From Sorangium cellulosum So ce56 (GTDB lineage: Bacteria > Myxococcota_A > Polyangia > Polyangiales > Polyangiaceae), in the NCBI RefSeq assembly GCF_000067165.1, contig NC_010162.1, positions 12,574,501-12,638,500 on the forward strand: 64,000 bases of DNA. The letters are read 5' to 3'. A model generated the notes under the pieces. That model was given only the letters and a program-made list of their open reading frames with translations. It did not search any database and was not told the origin of the DNA. The first letter of the stretch is position 1. Every line of letters begins with the position of its first letter. Positions 38,416 through 46,875 of the stretch are shown here, one piece after another. A program made the position numbers and the translations under genes.

Positions 38416-39294
38416 GTGTCGAGCGGCGGCGAGCAGGGCGGGTCGAGCGACCGCGGGTGCCTCTACGTGGTGGCGACGCCGATCGGCAACCTCGGCGACA
38501 TCACGCTGCGCGCGGTCGAGACGCTGCGCGGGGCGGACCGGATCCTCGCGGAGGACACGCGGCGGGCCCGGGCGCTCCTCGGCCACCTCGGCGTCTCGGG
38601 CAAGCCGGTCGACCGGTTCGACGCGCACGCCTCGGAGGCGGACGCGGCGCGCGCGGCCGCGCGGCTCGCGGCGGGCGAGTCGATCGCCTTCATGACCGAC
38701 GCCGGCACGCCGGTCGTGAGCGATCCGGGGACGGCGCTCGTGCGCGCGGCCACGGAGGCGGGGGCGCGCGTCGTGGCGATCCCCGGGCCGAGCGCGGTCA
38801 TGGTGGCGGTGAGCGCGTCGGGGCTCGTGACGGGGGGCTTCCGCTTCGTCGGGTTCCTGCCCCGCGGCGGGCGCGAGCGGCGCGAGGCGCTGGCCCTCGT
38901 CACGTCGACGCCGGAGGCGGTGGTGCTGTTCGAGTCGCCGAGGCGCTTCCGCGAGACGCTCGCCGAGCTCGCCGAGCGGATGCCCGGGCGGCGCGCCGTC
39001 GTTGCGCGCGAGCTGACGAAGGTGCACGAGGAGATCCTGAGCGGCAGCGTGGAGGAGCTCGCGGCGATCGAGCGGGAGTGGCTCGGGGAGATCACGCTCG
39101 TGCTCGCGCCCGCGGCGCCGGCGGCGGAGGGCGCGCGCCCGAGCGACGAGGAGCTCGACGCGCGCATCGATCGGGAGCTCGCCCAGGGGAGGCGGGCCAA
39201 GCACATCGCCGAGGAGCTGTCGGTGGAGCTCGGGCTACCGCGGCGCGAGATCTACGCGCGGGCGGTGGCGCGGCGGGGAGAGCCGAACCGGTAG
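38416..39294 (+). CDS. rsmI: 16S rRNA (cytidine-1402-2'-O)-methyltransferase
   Basis: 292-residue RsmI of the tetrapyrrole-methylase fold. It 2'-O-methylates C1402 of 16S rRNA in the ribosomal P site. Motifs: LYVVATPIGNLGDITLRAVETL at the start, ILAEDTRRAR, FMTDAGTPVVSDPG, IPGPSAVMVAVSASGL and the FVGFLPRGGRERR block. The C-terminal helical tail (GRRAKHIAEELSVELGLPRREIY) is the usual HTH-like extension. GTG start 3 bases after the sigma-factor stop, so the two are probably cotranscribed. Confidence 0.94.
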   Translation: MSSGGEQGGSSDRGCLYVVATPIGNLGDITLRAVETLRGADRILAEDTRRARALLGHLGVSGKPVDRFDAHASEADAARAAARLAAGESIAFMTDAGTPVVSDPGTALVRAATEAGARVVAIPGPSAVMVAVSASGLVTGGFRFVGFLPRGGRERREALALVTSTPEAVVLFESPRRFRETLAELAERMPGRRAVVARELTKVHEEILSGSVEELAAIEREWLGEITLVLAPAAPAAEGARPSDEELDARIDRELAQGRRAKHIAEELSVELGLPRREIYARAVARRGEPNR

Positions 39295-39299
39295 AGCGC

Positions 39300-40442
39300 T
39301 CACGTGTGCCGGCCCTGCCCTCGCGCCTTCAGGGCGTCGACCGCGTGCTTGACCTCCTGGGCGCGATCGCGCGGCACGATGAGCAGCGCGTCGTCGGTCT
39401 CGACCACCACGAGGCCCTCCACGCCGACGAGCGCGATCACCCGGCGATCGTCGGGCGCGGCGCGCGCGCGCAGATCGACCACGTGGTTGCCGTGCGCGTC
39501 GATCAGCACCGACCCCGCGGGCGCGCTGTTGCCTCGCTCGTCCTTGTCGGCGAGCTCCCAGGCGCTCTGCCAGCTGCCCACGTCGCTCCAGCCGAAGTCG
39601 CCGGGCACCACGGCGAGCCCGGCGACGTGCTCCATCACGCCGTGGTCGATGCTGACGGCCGGGAGGCCCGGGAACACCCGCAGGACGGCCTCCGCCTCGG
39701 CGCCCGGGCCGAGCGCGGCGGCGCGGTCGATCTCGTCGAGCCCCGCGGCGAGCGCCGGCAGGTGGGCGCGGATCGCGGCCAGCATGTCGCCCGCGCGGAA
39801 GATGAACATCCCCGCGTTCCAGAGGAAGCGGCCGCTCGCCACGAACTCCGCGGCGCGCTCGTGGCTCGGCTTCTCGACGAAGCGCCGCACGCGGCGGGGC
39901 TGCGCGGGCGCCGCGCCCTCCTCCCCGGCGGCCTCCTCCACCTCGATGTAGCCGAAGCCCGTCTCCGGGTGCGTCGGGCGGACGCCGATCGTCGTGATCG
40001 CGCCGCCCTGGGCCGATGCGACGGCGGCCCCCAGCGCCTCCAGGAAGCGCGGCACGTCGGCGATGTGGTGGTCGCTCGGGAGCACGACGACGACCGCCTC
40101 GGGGTCGTCGCGCGCGATGGTGGCGGCCGCCCAGCCGATGCACGGCGCCGTGTTGCGCGGCGCTGGCTCGACCAGCAGGCGCCGCTCGGACACCTCGGGC
40201 AGCGCCGCGCGGGTGGGCGCGACCAGGTGCTGGCCGGTCGCGATCCAGACGCGCTCCCAGCCCGCGCGCCCGCCGCGGGCGCACAGCGGGAGCGCGCGGC
40301 GCGCCGTCGCGGCGAGGAGCGGCTCGCCGCCGAGCAGCGGCAGGAGCTGCTTCGGGCGCGCGGCGCGCGACGCCGGCCAGAAGCGGGTGCCCGCGCCGCC
40401 GGCGAGGATCAGGACATGGATGGAGGGGTCGGTCGGGGTCAT
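39300..40442 (-). CDS. manC: Mannose-1-phosphate guanylyltransferase (short type)
   Basis: 380-residue nucleotidyltransferase that makes GDP-mannose from GTP and mannose-1-phosphate for polysaccharide synthesis. Signature LILAGGAGTRFWPASRAARPKQLL (~10-33), EPAPRNTAPCIGWAA, VLPSDHH, ETGFGYIE, RFVEKP and WNAGMFIFR. It lacks the C-terminal phosphomannose-isomerase domain of ~470-residue bifunctional enzymes, as is common in this branch. Ends with the ALVGVEGLVVVETDDALLIVPRDRAQEVK block. Converges with rsmI. Confidence 0.92.
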   Translation of the reverse strand: MTPTDPSIHVLILAGGAGTRFWPASRAARPKQLLPLLGGEPLLAATARRALPLCARGGRAGWERVWIATGQHLVAPTRAALPEVSERRLLVEPAPRNTAPCIGWAAATIARDDPEAVVVVLPSDHHIADVPRFLEALGAAVASAQGGAITTIGVRPTHPETGFGYIEVEEAAGEEGAAPAQPRRVRRFVEKPSHERAAEFVASGRFLWNAGMFIFRAGDMLAAIRAHLPALAAGLDEIDRAAALGPGAEAEAVLRVFPGLPAVSIDHGVMEHVAGLAVVPGDFGWSDVGSWQSAWELADKDERGNSAPAGSVLIDAHGNHVVDLRARAAPDDRRVIALVGVEGLVVVETDDALLIVPRDRAQEVKHAVDALKARGQGRHT

Positions 40443-40534
40443 CGGCGCTTCTCCGCGGTTGGGCGTGCGGTCTGGACGTGCGATCGGGACGTTGAAGAGG
40501 GTCGCACGGTTGCGGTGCGGCCGCCGCGGGGCGC

Positions 40535-41359
40535 TCAGGAGATGCCGGGCAGCGCCCGCGCGTAGGCCACCATCGCGAGGCCGAGGGGGACGACCCACAG
40601 CGAGAGCGCGCCGACGCGCCGCCGCTCGGCGAGGGCGCGGAGCGCGGAGGCCGCCGCGGCGGCGCTCACGAAGGCGGCGAGGAGGCCGAGCGCCACGGCG
40701 CCCGCCCCTGGCGCCGGGCCGTGGAAAGCGCGCGCCTCGGCGAGCCCCGAGACGAGCAGCGCGGGGAGGCTCAGCGCGAGCGCGAGCTCGACGGCGCGCG
40801 CGGGCCGGACGCCGAGCCAGAGCAGCACGACGAGCGCCGCCCCGACCCGCGACGCGCCAGGCAGCGCCGCGACCCCGTGCGCCGCGCCGGCCGCGAGCGC
40901 CCCGGCGATCGACGGCGCGTCGGTCTCGTCGCGGCCGTCCCGCCGCGGCGCGAGCGTGGTGCTCGCGAGCGCCGCGCCGGTGGCGAGCAGGCCGAGCCCC
41001 ACCGCGAGCGGCGCGTCCCGCCACGGCGCGACGCACGGACGGAGCGCCGCCGCGACGATCAGGCTCACGGCGGCGCCCAGCGCGAGCCCCGCCGCGTCGC
41101 GCGCCGGCGGCGACGAACTGAAGAGCGACGGCCTCGCGAGCGCCCGGGCGCCCTCGCCGAGCGCGCGGAGGAGCCGCTGCCGCACGGCGAGCGCGAGCGC
41201 CGCCGCCGCCGCGAGCGCCTGCGCGGCGAGGACCCAGGCGTCGCCGTCGGCCGCCCGGAGCCAGAGCCGGGCCGCCGCGCCATGCCCGGTCGCCGAGATG
41301 GGCAGCGCCTGCGCCGCCCCCTGCACGGCCGCGAGCACCGTCACGTCAACGAGACCCAC
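40535..41359 (-). CDS. UppP/BacA-like membrane protein lacking both catalytic glutamates
   Basis: 274-residue polytopic protein of the undecaprenyl-diphosphatase (UppP) family. The catalytic loop aligns as AVQGAAQALPISATGH. Enzyme members have EGxTEFLPxSSTGH, so both catalytic Glu residues are Gln here (Q13, Q17) and the second Ser is Ala (A23), while His26 stays. The second motif LPGASRVG keeps Arg171. About eight Ala/Leu-rich membrane segments. Either a non-catalytic paralogue, a lipid carrier/flippase-like protein, or an enzyme of changed chemistry. It lies beside a manC-like gene, which suggests envelope-polysaccharide work. Confidence 0.75.
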   Translation of the reverse strand: MGLVDVTVLAAVQGAAQALPISATGHGAAARLWLRAADGDAWVLAAQALAAAAALALAVRQRLLRALGEGARALARPSLFSSSPPARDAAGLALGAAVSLIVAAALRPCVAPWRDAPLAVGLGLLATGAALASTTLAPRRDGRDETDAPSIAGALAAGAAHGVAALPGASRVGAALVVLLWLGVRPARAVELALALSLPALLVSGLAEARAFHGPAPGAGAVALGLLAAFVSAAAAASALRALAERRRVGALSLWVVPLGLAMVAYARALPGIS

Positions 41360-41434
41360 GCTCGAGCGATATCCCAGCCCCGCGCGTCCTGTCGATCCCG
41401 AGCAGCAGCCCCGGCGAGGCCAGGGTCTGCTGGC

Positions 41435-41463
41435 TTGCCGCGGTTCAGCTTTTCACCTACATA
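41435..41463 (+). promoter_or_regulatory. Possible sigma-70 promoter for nuoABCD
   Basis: TTGCCG at 41435 and TACATA at 41458 are separated by 17 bases, 66 bases before the nuoA ATG. Matches are partial (4/6 and 3/6), but the stretch is the least GC-rich part of this 169-base gap. Weak by-eye evidence. Confidence 0.25.
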
Positions 41464-41528
41464 ACCACCCCTGGATCCGACCCCTCTCGCCTGAAACGAG
41501 GGGGGCGAGCCGAGCGAGGTTCCGCCCG

Positions 41529-42041
41529 ATGTTGATGGCCTACGCCAGCGTTGCCGCGTTCTTTCTGGTGGCGATCGGCTTCATGCTCGGCTCTCTGTTG
41601 TTCGGGAGGCTGCTGCGCCCCAACAACATGTACGCCGAGAAGGTCGAGACGTACGAGTGCGGCGAAGCGCCTGTCGGGCCCGCGTGGTTCAACTTCAACC
41701 CGCGTTTTTACATCATCGCGCTCGTCTACATCATCTTCGACGTCGAGATAGCGTTCATCTACCCGGTCGCGGCGGTGTTCAAGCGCTGGGTGGACCAGGG
41801 CAGCGGGCTCTTCGCGCTGATCGAGATCTTCCTCTTCGTGGCCATCCTGATGCTCGGCTTCGCCTATGTCTGGGTGAAGGGCGATTTCAACTGGATCCGC
41901 TCCATCAAGGGGGATCCGCGCGGGGCTCAGAACGTGAGCAGCCGGGCTCGACCGCGCGCGCCGCTCGCGGGCGCGGGCGAAGGCGCGCCGGCGGGTCTCC
42001 CGGGTCAGGCGGCGGCCGCCGAGGGAGGTGCGGAGTCATGA
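41529..42041 (+). CDS. nuoA: NADH-quinone oxidoreductase subunit A
   Basis: 170-residue complex I membrane subunit. Three membrane helices (~7-27, ~62-84, ~95-116) with the signature YECGEAPVG, the conserved Cys-bearing loop, NPRFYIIALVYIIFDVEIAFIYP and FAYVWVKGDFNW. Usual length is 118-140 residues. Here an extra ~40-residue Ala/Gly/Pro tail follows the last helix. The stop overlaps the nuoB ATG. Confidence 0.94.
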   Translation: MLMAYASVAAFFLVAIGFMLGSLLFGRLLRPNNMYAEKVETYECGEAPVGPAWFNFNPRFYIIALVYIIFDVEIAFIYPVAAVFKRWVDQGSGLFALIEIFLFVAILMLGFAYVWVKGDFNWIRSIKGDPRGAQNVSSRARPRAPLAGAGEGAPAGLPGQAAAAEGGAES

Positions 42042-42586
42042 CATCGAACCTGAACCTGATGGCCCCGCCCCGCGGGTGGGAAGCGAAGTACGAGAGCGAC
42101 GGCGGCGGCGTCATCACGACGAGCGTCGACCAGACCGTCAACTGGCTGCTCAACTGGGGCCGCTCGAACAGCGTCTGGTACATGCTCTTCGGCCTGGCCT
42201 GCTGCGCCATCGAGCTCATGCAGACCGGCGGCCCCCGCGGCGATCTCGAGCGCTTCGGGGCCGCGCCGCGGCCGAGCCCCCGGTCGAGCGATCTGTTCAT
42301 CATCGCGGGGACGCTGACCTACAAGATGGCGACCCGCGTGAAGCGCCTCTATGACCAGATGTCGGAGCCGCGCTTCGTCATCTCGATGGGCAGCTGCTCG
42401 AACTGCGGGGGCCTCTTCCAGTACGCCTACTCGGTCTGCAAGGGCGTGGATCAGATCATCCCGGTCGACGTCTACGTGCCCGGCTGCCCCCCGCGCCCCG
42501 AGGCGCTGCTCGAAGGGCTCCTCAAGATCCAGGAGAAGATCAAGAGCGAGCGGGCCCTTGGCCGCCGCGGCGCGACGGGCGGCTGA
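42038..42586 (+). CDS. nuoB: NADH-quinone oxidoreductase subunit B
   Basis: 182-residue peripheral-arm subunit that carries iron-sulfur cluster N2, the last electron carrier before quinone. Cluster ligands seen: the adjacent pair in FGLACCAIELM, the Cys of ISMGSCSNCGG and the Cys of VPGCPPRPEALL. The quinone-pocket segments GTLTYKMATRVKRLYDQM and PVDVYVPGCPPRPE are well conserved. ATG overlaps the nuoA stop. nuoC starts 32 bases later. Confidence 0.96.
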   Translation: MTSNLNLMAPPRGWEAKYESDGGGVITTSVDQTVNWLLNWGRSNSVWYMLFGLACCAIELMQTGGPRGDLERFGAAPRPSPRSSDLFIIAGTLTYKMATRVKRLYDQMSEPRFVISMGSCSNCGGLFQYAYSVCKGVDQIIPVDVYVPGCPPRPEALLEGLLKIQEKIKSERALGRRGATGG

Positions 42587-42618
42587 GCCCTCTCCCCTCG
42601 ACACCTCCCGGATCTCCC

Positions 42619-43167
42619 ATGTCACCCGAAGCTATCTTCCAGGCGCTCCAGGCGAAGCTCGGCGAAGACGCGGTCTTCGACTTCCACCCCGTGTCCGCGA
42701 AAGATCGCGACGCCTGGCTCCAGGTGGCGCCCGCGAAGATCGAGCCCGTGTGCCGGCTCCTGCGCGAGGCGCCGGAGCTCGATTTCGATTACCTGGAGTG
42801 CATCACCGGGGTCGACTATCCCGATCTCAAGAAGATCGTCGTCGTCTATCACATCTACTCGTACGCGAAGAAGCACCGGGTCGTCCTGAAGGTGTTCCTC
42901 GACCGGGAGAGCCCGGCGGTGTCGACGCTCGTCGACGTCTGGTCGGCGGCGAACTGGCAGGAGCGGGAGTGCTTCGACCTGCTCGGCGTGCGCTTCGAGG
43001 GGCACCCCGACCTCCGCCGCCTGCTCCTGCCCGACGACTGGGAGGGGCACCCCCTGCGCAAGGACTGGCAGGAAAAGGCCGAGTACCGCGGCATCCCGAC
43101 GCAGCGGCCGAACCCCGTCGAGCTCTTCAAGATCAAGCTCCCGAAGAAGGACGCGGAGGCGTCATGA
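42619..43167 (+). CDS. nuoC: NADH-quinone oxidoreductase subunit C
   Basis: 182-residue 30-kDa-type subunit of the peripheral arm. The family block WSAANWQERECFDLLGVRFEGHPDLRRLLLPDDWEGHPLRKD is intact, and the N-terminal region has the VDYPDLKKIVVVYHIYSYAKKHR strands. Separate nuoC and nuoD genes, not the nuoCD fusion of enterobacteria. ATG of nuoD overlaps this stop (ATGA). Confidence 0.95.
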   Translation: MSPEAIFQALQAKLGEDAVFDFHPVSAKDRDAWLQVAPAKIEPVCRLLREAPELDFDYLECITGVDYPDLKKIVVVYHIYSYAKKHRVVLKVFLDRESPAVSTLVDVWSAANWQERECFDLLGVRFEGHPDLRRLLLPDDWEGHPLRKDWQEKAEYRGIPTQRPNPVELFKIKLPKKDAEAS

Positions 43168-44330
43168 GCCAGGTCATCTTCAGCGTCGACCGCGGGGGCG
43201 CGGAGCCGGGCGCCGAGATGGACGACGAGATGACCCTCAACATGGGGCCTCATCACCCGTCGACCCACGGCGTGCTCCGCTTCGTCATCTCGACGGACGG
43301 CGAGATCATCCGGAAGGCGGTGCCGGACGTCGGCTACCTGCACCGGAGCATCGAGAAGATCGGCGAGCGCTGCACGTACAGCGGCTTCATGCCGTACACG
43401 GATCGCGTCGACTACATCGCCGCGATGTTCGCCAACGAGGCCTGGGCGAGCGCCTGCGAGAAGCTGATGGGCATCGAGGTGCCGAAGCGGGCGCAGTACC
43501 TCCGCGTCATCTCCTGCGAGCTCAACCGGATCGGGAGCCACATGATCGCGCTCGGCGCGATGGCGATGGACGTCGGCGCGGTCACGCCCTTCCCGTGGGC
43601 GCTGCGAGAGCGGGAGTACATCAACGACTTCATCGAGGAGCTGTGCGGCGCGCGGCTCACCTTCAATTACCACCGCATCGGCGGCGTGTCGTTCGACATG
43701 CCGAAGGGGTGGGCCGACAAGGTGAAGCATTGGCTCGACCGCTTCGAGCCGATCATGGTCGAGTTCGACCGGCTCATCAGCCTGAACGACATCTTCATCA
43801 AGCGCCTCGCCAACGTCGCCGTGGTCACGGCCGAGGAGGCGAAGGACTGGGGGCTCGTCGGCCCCAACCTGCGCGGGTCCGGGGTGAAATGGGATCTCCG
43901 CAAGGAGGACGCCTATTCGGTCTACCCCGAGCTCGAGTTCGACGTGCCCGTGGGCCGAGGGCGCTACGGGACGGTGGGAGACTGCTGGGACCGGTTCTAC
44001 GTCCGCGTCGAGGAGTGCCGCGAGTCGGCGAAGATCCTCCGCCAGGCGCTCGACAAGATCGACGAGCACCCGGAGGACGACATCCTGGGCAAGCTGCCGA
44101 AGAAGATGCGGCCCGACGGGGAGGCGTACGCTCGCATCGAGAGCGCCCGCGGCGACATGGGCTGTTACGTCATCGGGCGTGGCGCGGAGGAGGCGTACCG
44201 GGCGCGCTTCCGGACAGGGAGCTTCACCGCGATGGCGATGATCGAGGCCAAGAGCCCCGGGCTGTTCCTGGCCGACCTCGTGGCGCTCATCGCGAGCTTC
44301 GACGTCGTGGCGCCCGAGATCGACAGGTGA
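43164..44330 (+). CDS. nuoD: NADH-quinone oxidoreductase subunit D
   Basis: 388-residue 49-kDa-type subunit, related to the large subunit of NiFe hydrogenases, forming the quinone pocket with NuoB. Conserved MTLNMGPHHPSTHGVLRFV (the HRS loop), VGYLHRSIEKIGE, YTDRVDY and the C-terminal IESARGDMGCYV and LADLVALIASFDVV. The operon stops here: the next gene is convergent, so nuoE-N must be elsewhere in the genome. Confidence 0.96.
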   Translation: MSQVIFSVDRGGAEPGAEMDDEMTLNMGPHHPSTHGVLRFVISTDGEIIRKAVPDVGYLHRSIEKIGERCTYSGFMPYTDRVDYIAAMFANEAWASACEKLMGIEVPKRAQYLRVISCELNRIGSHMIALGAMAMDVGAVTPFPWALREREYINDFIEELCGARLTFNYHRIGGVSFDMPKGWADKVKHWLDRFEPIMVEFDRLISLNDIFIKRLANVAVVTAEEAKDWGLVGPNLRGSGVKWDLRKEDAYSVYPELEFDVPVGRGRYGTVGDCWDRFYVRVEECRESAKILRQALDKIDEHPEDDILGKLPKKMRPDGEAYARIESARGDMGCYVIGRGAEEAYRARFRTGSFTAMAMIEAKSPGLFLADLVALIASFDVVAPEIDR

Positions 44331-44348
44331 GCGGGCGGCGGGGGAGCG

Positions 44349-44951
44349 TCAGGGCTCCTCGCCGCCGAGCTCCGGGCACTTCTCGCTGAGGGCCTGGCAC
44401 TCCGGAGGCGGCTCCGCGGAGGGGTCGAGGGTCGATTCACACGTGAGCGACGTGATGAACTCGATCTGAGCGCCCGTGCACGCCTTGTACTCGGCGACCG
44501 TGGCGGTACACCCCGCGAACTGGTCCGTGGGGCACATCCCCTCTTCCGAAGGCTCCTCGGGGTCGTTCATGCACTCTTCCTTGGCGGTCGCGCAGTCGGC
44601 GCCGCCGAGCGCGGCTGCGACCAAGCCCGCGAACTCGCACGCGTCCTCCTTCGAGATGTCGCTGGCCGACGCGGCGATCTCGTCGCACACCGCCTGCGAT
44701 TCCTCGTCCGTCAGGTCGCCGAGCTGCTTGTCATCGAGGTCGCCCCCGAGATCGCCGCCGGTGCCGTCCGTGCCGCCGTCGCCGCCGTTACCGCCGGTGC
44801 CGTCCGTGCCGCCGTTGCCGCCGGTGCCGTCCGTGCCGCCGGTGCCGCTGGTGCTGCTGGTGCCGGAAGGATTGCTCCCCTCGCCATCATCGCCGCACGC
44901 AACGAGCGCGAGCCCGACCATCAGCATTCCAAGAAGCTTCATCCGTGTCAT
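44349..44951 (-). CDS. Cys-containing lipoprotein with Gly/Thr/Asp repeats
   Basis: 200 residues from the ATG at 44951, chosen for a GGAG ribosome site 6 bases upstream. Lipobox LALVAC near residue 18, then a disordered GTDGTGGNG-type repeat linker (~30-68) and a small folded part with about eight Cys residues (CDEI, CEFAG, CATAKEECMN, CPTDQFAGC, CTGAQ, CESTL, CQALSEKCPEL), probably disulfide-bonded. Unknown function. Such small lipoproteins are very common in Sorangium-type genomes. Confidence 0.75.
   Translation of the reverse strand: MTRMKLLGMLMVGLALVACGDDGEGSNPSGTSSTSGTGGTDGTGGNGGTDGTGGNGGDGGTDGTGGDLGGDLDDKQLGDLTDEESQAVCDEIAASASDISKEDACEFAGLVAAALGGADCATAKEECMNDPEEPSEEGMCPTDQFAGCTATVAEYKACTGAQIEFITSLTCESTLDPSAEPPPECQALSEKCPELGGEEP
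44755..44840 (-). repeat. Tandem repeat encoding the Gly/Thr/Asp linker
   Basis: CCGCCGGTGCCGTCCGTG (plus CCGCC) occurs at 44755, 44791 and 44818 on the plus strand, spacings 36 and 27 bases, all multiples of three. It encodes the TDGTGG-type linker of the lipoprotein on the minus strand. Confidence 0.75.
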
Positions 44952-45254
44952 TGAGCGCTCCATCATCGAGAATGTTCACCTGAGAGTCCGCGCGGCGCTC
45001 GATGACGGCTCTGTAGAAGGAAGCGAGCGGGCTGAATCGTCGACCGGGCAGGCGCGCGGCGCGTGAACATACTACATCCACGATCGATTTTTCCTTCCTT
45101 GTCAGAAAAAAAAGACAGCGCCATCCGGCGCGACGATCGCCGCGCGCCGCCGAGGCGCTCTCCCGGCAGCGCGCCTCGGCGTCCGTCATCCCGCGCGCCC
45201 GAGGTGATGAAGTAGGCCAGCTCTCTTCGGGCGTGGCATTCCGCGCGAGCTTGA
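44952..45254. other. 303-bp intergenic region between two minus-strand genes
   Basis: Holds an A8 run (45106-45113, T8 on the minus strand) and, about 12 bases away, a 7-bp GC stem (45126-45132 with 45143-45149). On the minus strand this gives stem then T-run, a possible but loosely spaced terminator for the FN3 protein gene. The remainder should hold the lipoprotein promoter; no clear boxes seen. Confidence 0.35.
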
Positions 45255-46712
45255 TCAGGGGCGCGCGACCGGTGAATCGACGGCGCCCTTGAAGACCCCG
45301 AGCCCCGGTCGCACGCGGGGCCCGCCCGACTTCGGCACGGCCTCGATCGAGAGGCCGCCCTCGGGTGTCACGTTGACGCGGCACTCCGCGCCGACGTCGA
45401 GCGTCTGCGAGATCTCCTCCCAGGCTGCCTCCACGCCGCGCCGAACCTTGTAGTCCAATATCTCGAGCAGACCGAGACCCAGGACCTCATAGTACCAATC
45501 GGAGTCCGCATCGACCTCGAGGTTGCTCGTGACGATGCTGAGCGCGCCGTCAGCGCACACGAAATCCAGATCGAAATCGACGTCCACCTCGGGGTCGGGC
45601 AGCCATGTGCTGTAGGCCAGATCGAGGTCGACGTGGGCCGTCGTGCACTCGGCTTCGCTCGCCGGGCAGCCGCGGGTGATCTCCACCGCAGGGCCGTACA
45701 GGTTGCCCCAGTACAGGTCCTCCCCGTGCAGCGAGTCACCGACCAGCGCCTCGACCCGGCTCACCAGCTCCTCGTTGGGGATGCCGAACGCCAGCAGAAA
45801 CTGGGCGGCGGTGTGATTGTAGCCCGCCCAGGCCGGGTGGGCGCGCAGCTCCGCATGGCTGACGGTGAGCGTCGGGGAATGGCCGCCGTCGGTGTCGAGC
45901 CAGTGGCAGCTGGAGGCAGACCCGAAGTCGCGATCGAAGACCTCCATGCCGTTCACCAGGAGCGAGAAGCCCTGCACGCAGAGAGCATCATCGCCCTCCT
46001 TGGACAGGGTGATCTGCGTGATGTCCCCGATGTCGTCGATGGAGTCGAGGTTCAGGTCGTACGTGAACGTGCTGCCGCGCTCGAAGTCGTCACGCCCGTA
46101 GTCCATGTACGTGATGTTGCCGGAAGGCACGGCGCCGCCGTTCAGGCGCGCGAACACCGCGTCATCCGTGTTGGCGTCGCTGCGATCGGCCACGCGCACC
46201 TCGAGCTGCGCCCGCCAGACTCGAAACCCCCGGCTGTCGCGCGAGAACACGCAGCGCTCCGGCGAGAAGCGCTGGCCGTACTGGTTGTACGCGCGCACAC
46301 GATAGCAATAGGACGTGTCCGGGGTGAGGTCCGAATCGGTGAAGCTGGCTGTCGCGCCCGAGCTCAAGGCGCCAAAGCTGCGCCGTGTTACCCAGCTGGT
46401 CGAGCCCCCGCCGCGCCGCTGCAGTTGATAGCCCGTTTCGTAGGGCGAAGAATCGCGGAAGGACAGCGCCACCGTCGTCGCTGTGCGTGTGCCGACGCTG
46501 ACGCCGGAAGGTGCCGCGGGCGGTTGTGTCGAGGGATCGACTGGGTCGAGCACCGGCCCGCCCTCGCCGGGCGGCGGCAAGGGGGGCAGGGCAAACGCGG
46601 TGCCCGTGAGGCTCAGCGCCGCGAGCATCCATCCCAGCGTGGGCGCACCACGCCGCCCCTTCCCTGCTGACATGATGGAAACCGATCGGCTGAAGTGCTG
46701 GTTCGAGAACAT
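45255..46712 (-). CDS. Secreted protein with fibronectin type III and PLAT-like domains
   Basis: 485 residues from the ATG at 46712 (AAGGGG upstream). Signal/anchor segment LGWMLAALSLTGTAFA (~28-43), then a Pro-rich linker. A fibronectin III domain follows (~65-155; PPAAPSGVSVGTRTATTVALSF, TSYCYRVRAYNQYGQRFSP). Residues ~165-260 (WRAQLEVRVADRSDANTDDAVFARL) resemble PLAT/lipid-interaction beta-sandwiches. The C-terminal ~220 residues are unrecognised, with acidic strands (DPEVDVDFDLDFVC). Likely surface or extracellular. Function unknown. Confidence 0.72.
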   Translation of the reverse strand: MFSNQHFSRSVSIMSAGKGRRGAPTLGWMLAALSLTGTAFALPPLPPPGEGGPVLDPVDPSTQPPAAPSGVSVGTRTATTVALSFRDSSPYETGYQLQRRGGGSTSWVTRRSFGALSSGATASFTDSDLTPDTSYCYRVRAYNQYGQRFSPERCVFSRDSRGFRVWRAQLEVRVADRSDANTDDAVFARLNGGAVPSGNITYMDYGRDDFERGSTFTYDLNLDSIDDIGDITQITLSKEGDDALCVQGFSLLVNGMEVFDRDFGSASSCHWLDTDGGHSPTLTVSHAELRAHPAWAGYNHTAAQFLLAFGIPNEELVSRVEALVGDSLHGEDLYWGNLYGPAVEITRGCPASEAECTTAHVDLDLAYSTWLPDPEVDVDFDLDFVCADGALSIVTSNLEVDADSDWYYEVLGLGLLEILDYKVRRGVEAAWEEISQTLDVGAECRVNVTPEGGLSIEAVPKSGGPRVRPGLGVFKGAVDSPVARP

Positions 46713-46875
46713 GGCACAGTCCCCTTCTTTCGAGGATCGCCTCGTGCGACGCGAGCAGACCGTCCCGCTCCCCGCCGGCAACCTGGGCGATGCGATGGTC
46801 GCTGCTCATGCAAGCTCGAGACCAGCGAGCGCTGCGGCGCCGACGCGCCACGCCTGAACGAGCTTTTGCGGAGCC

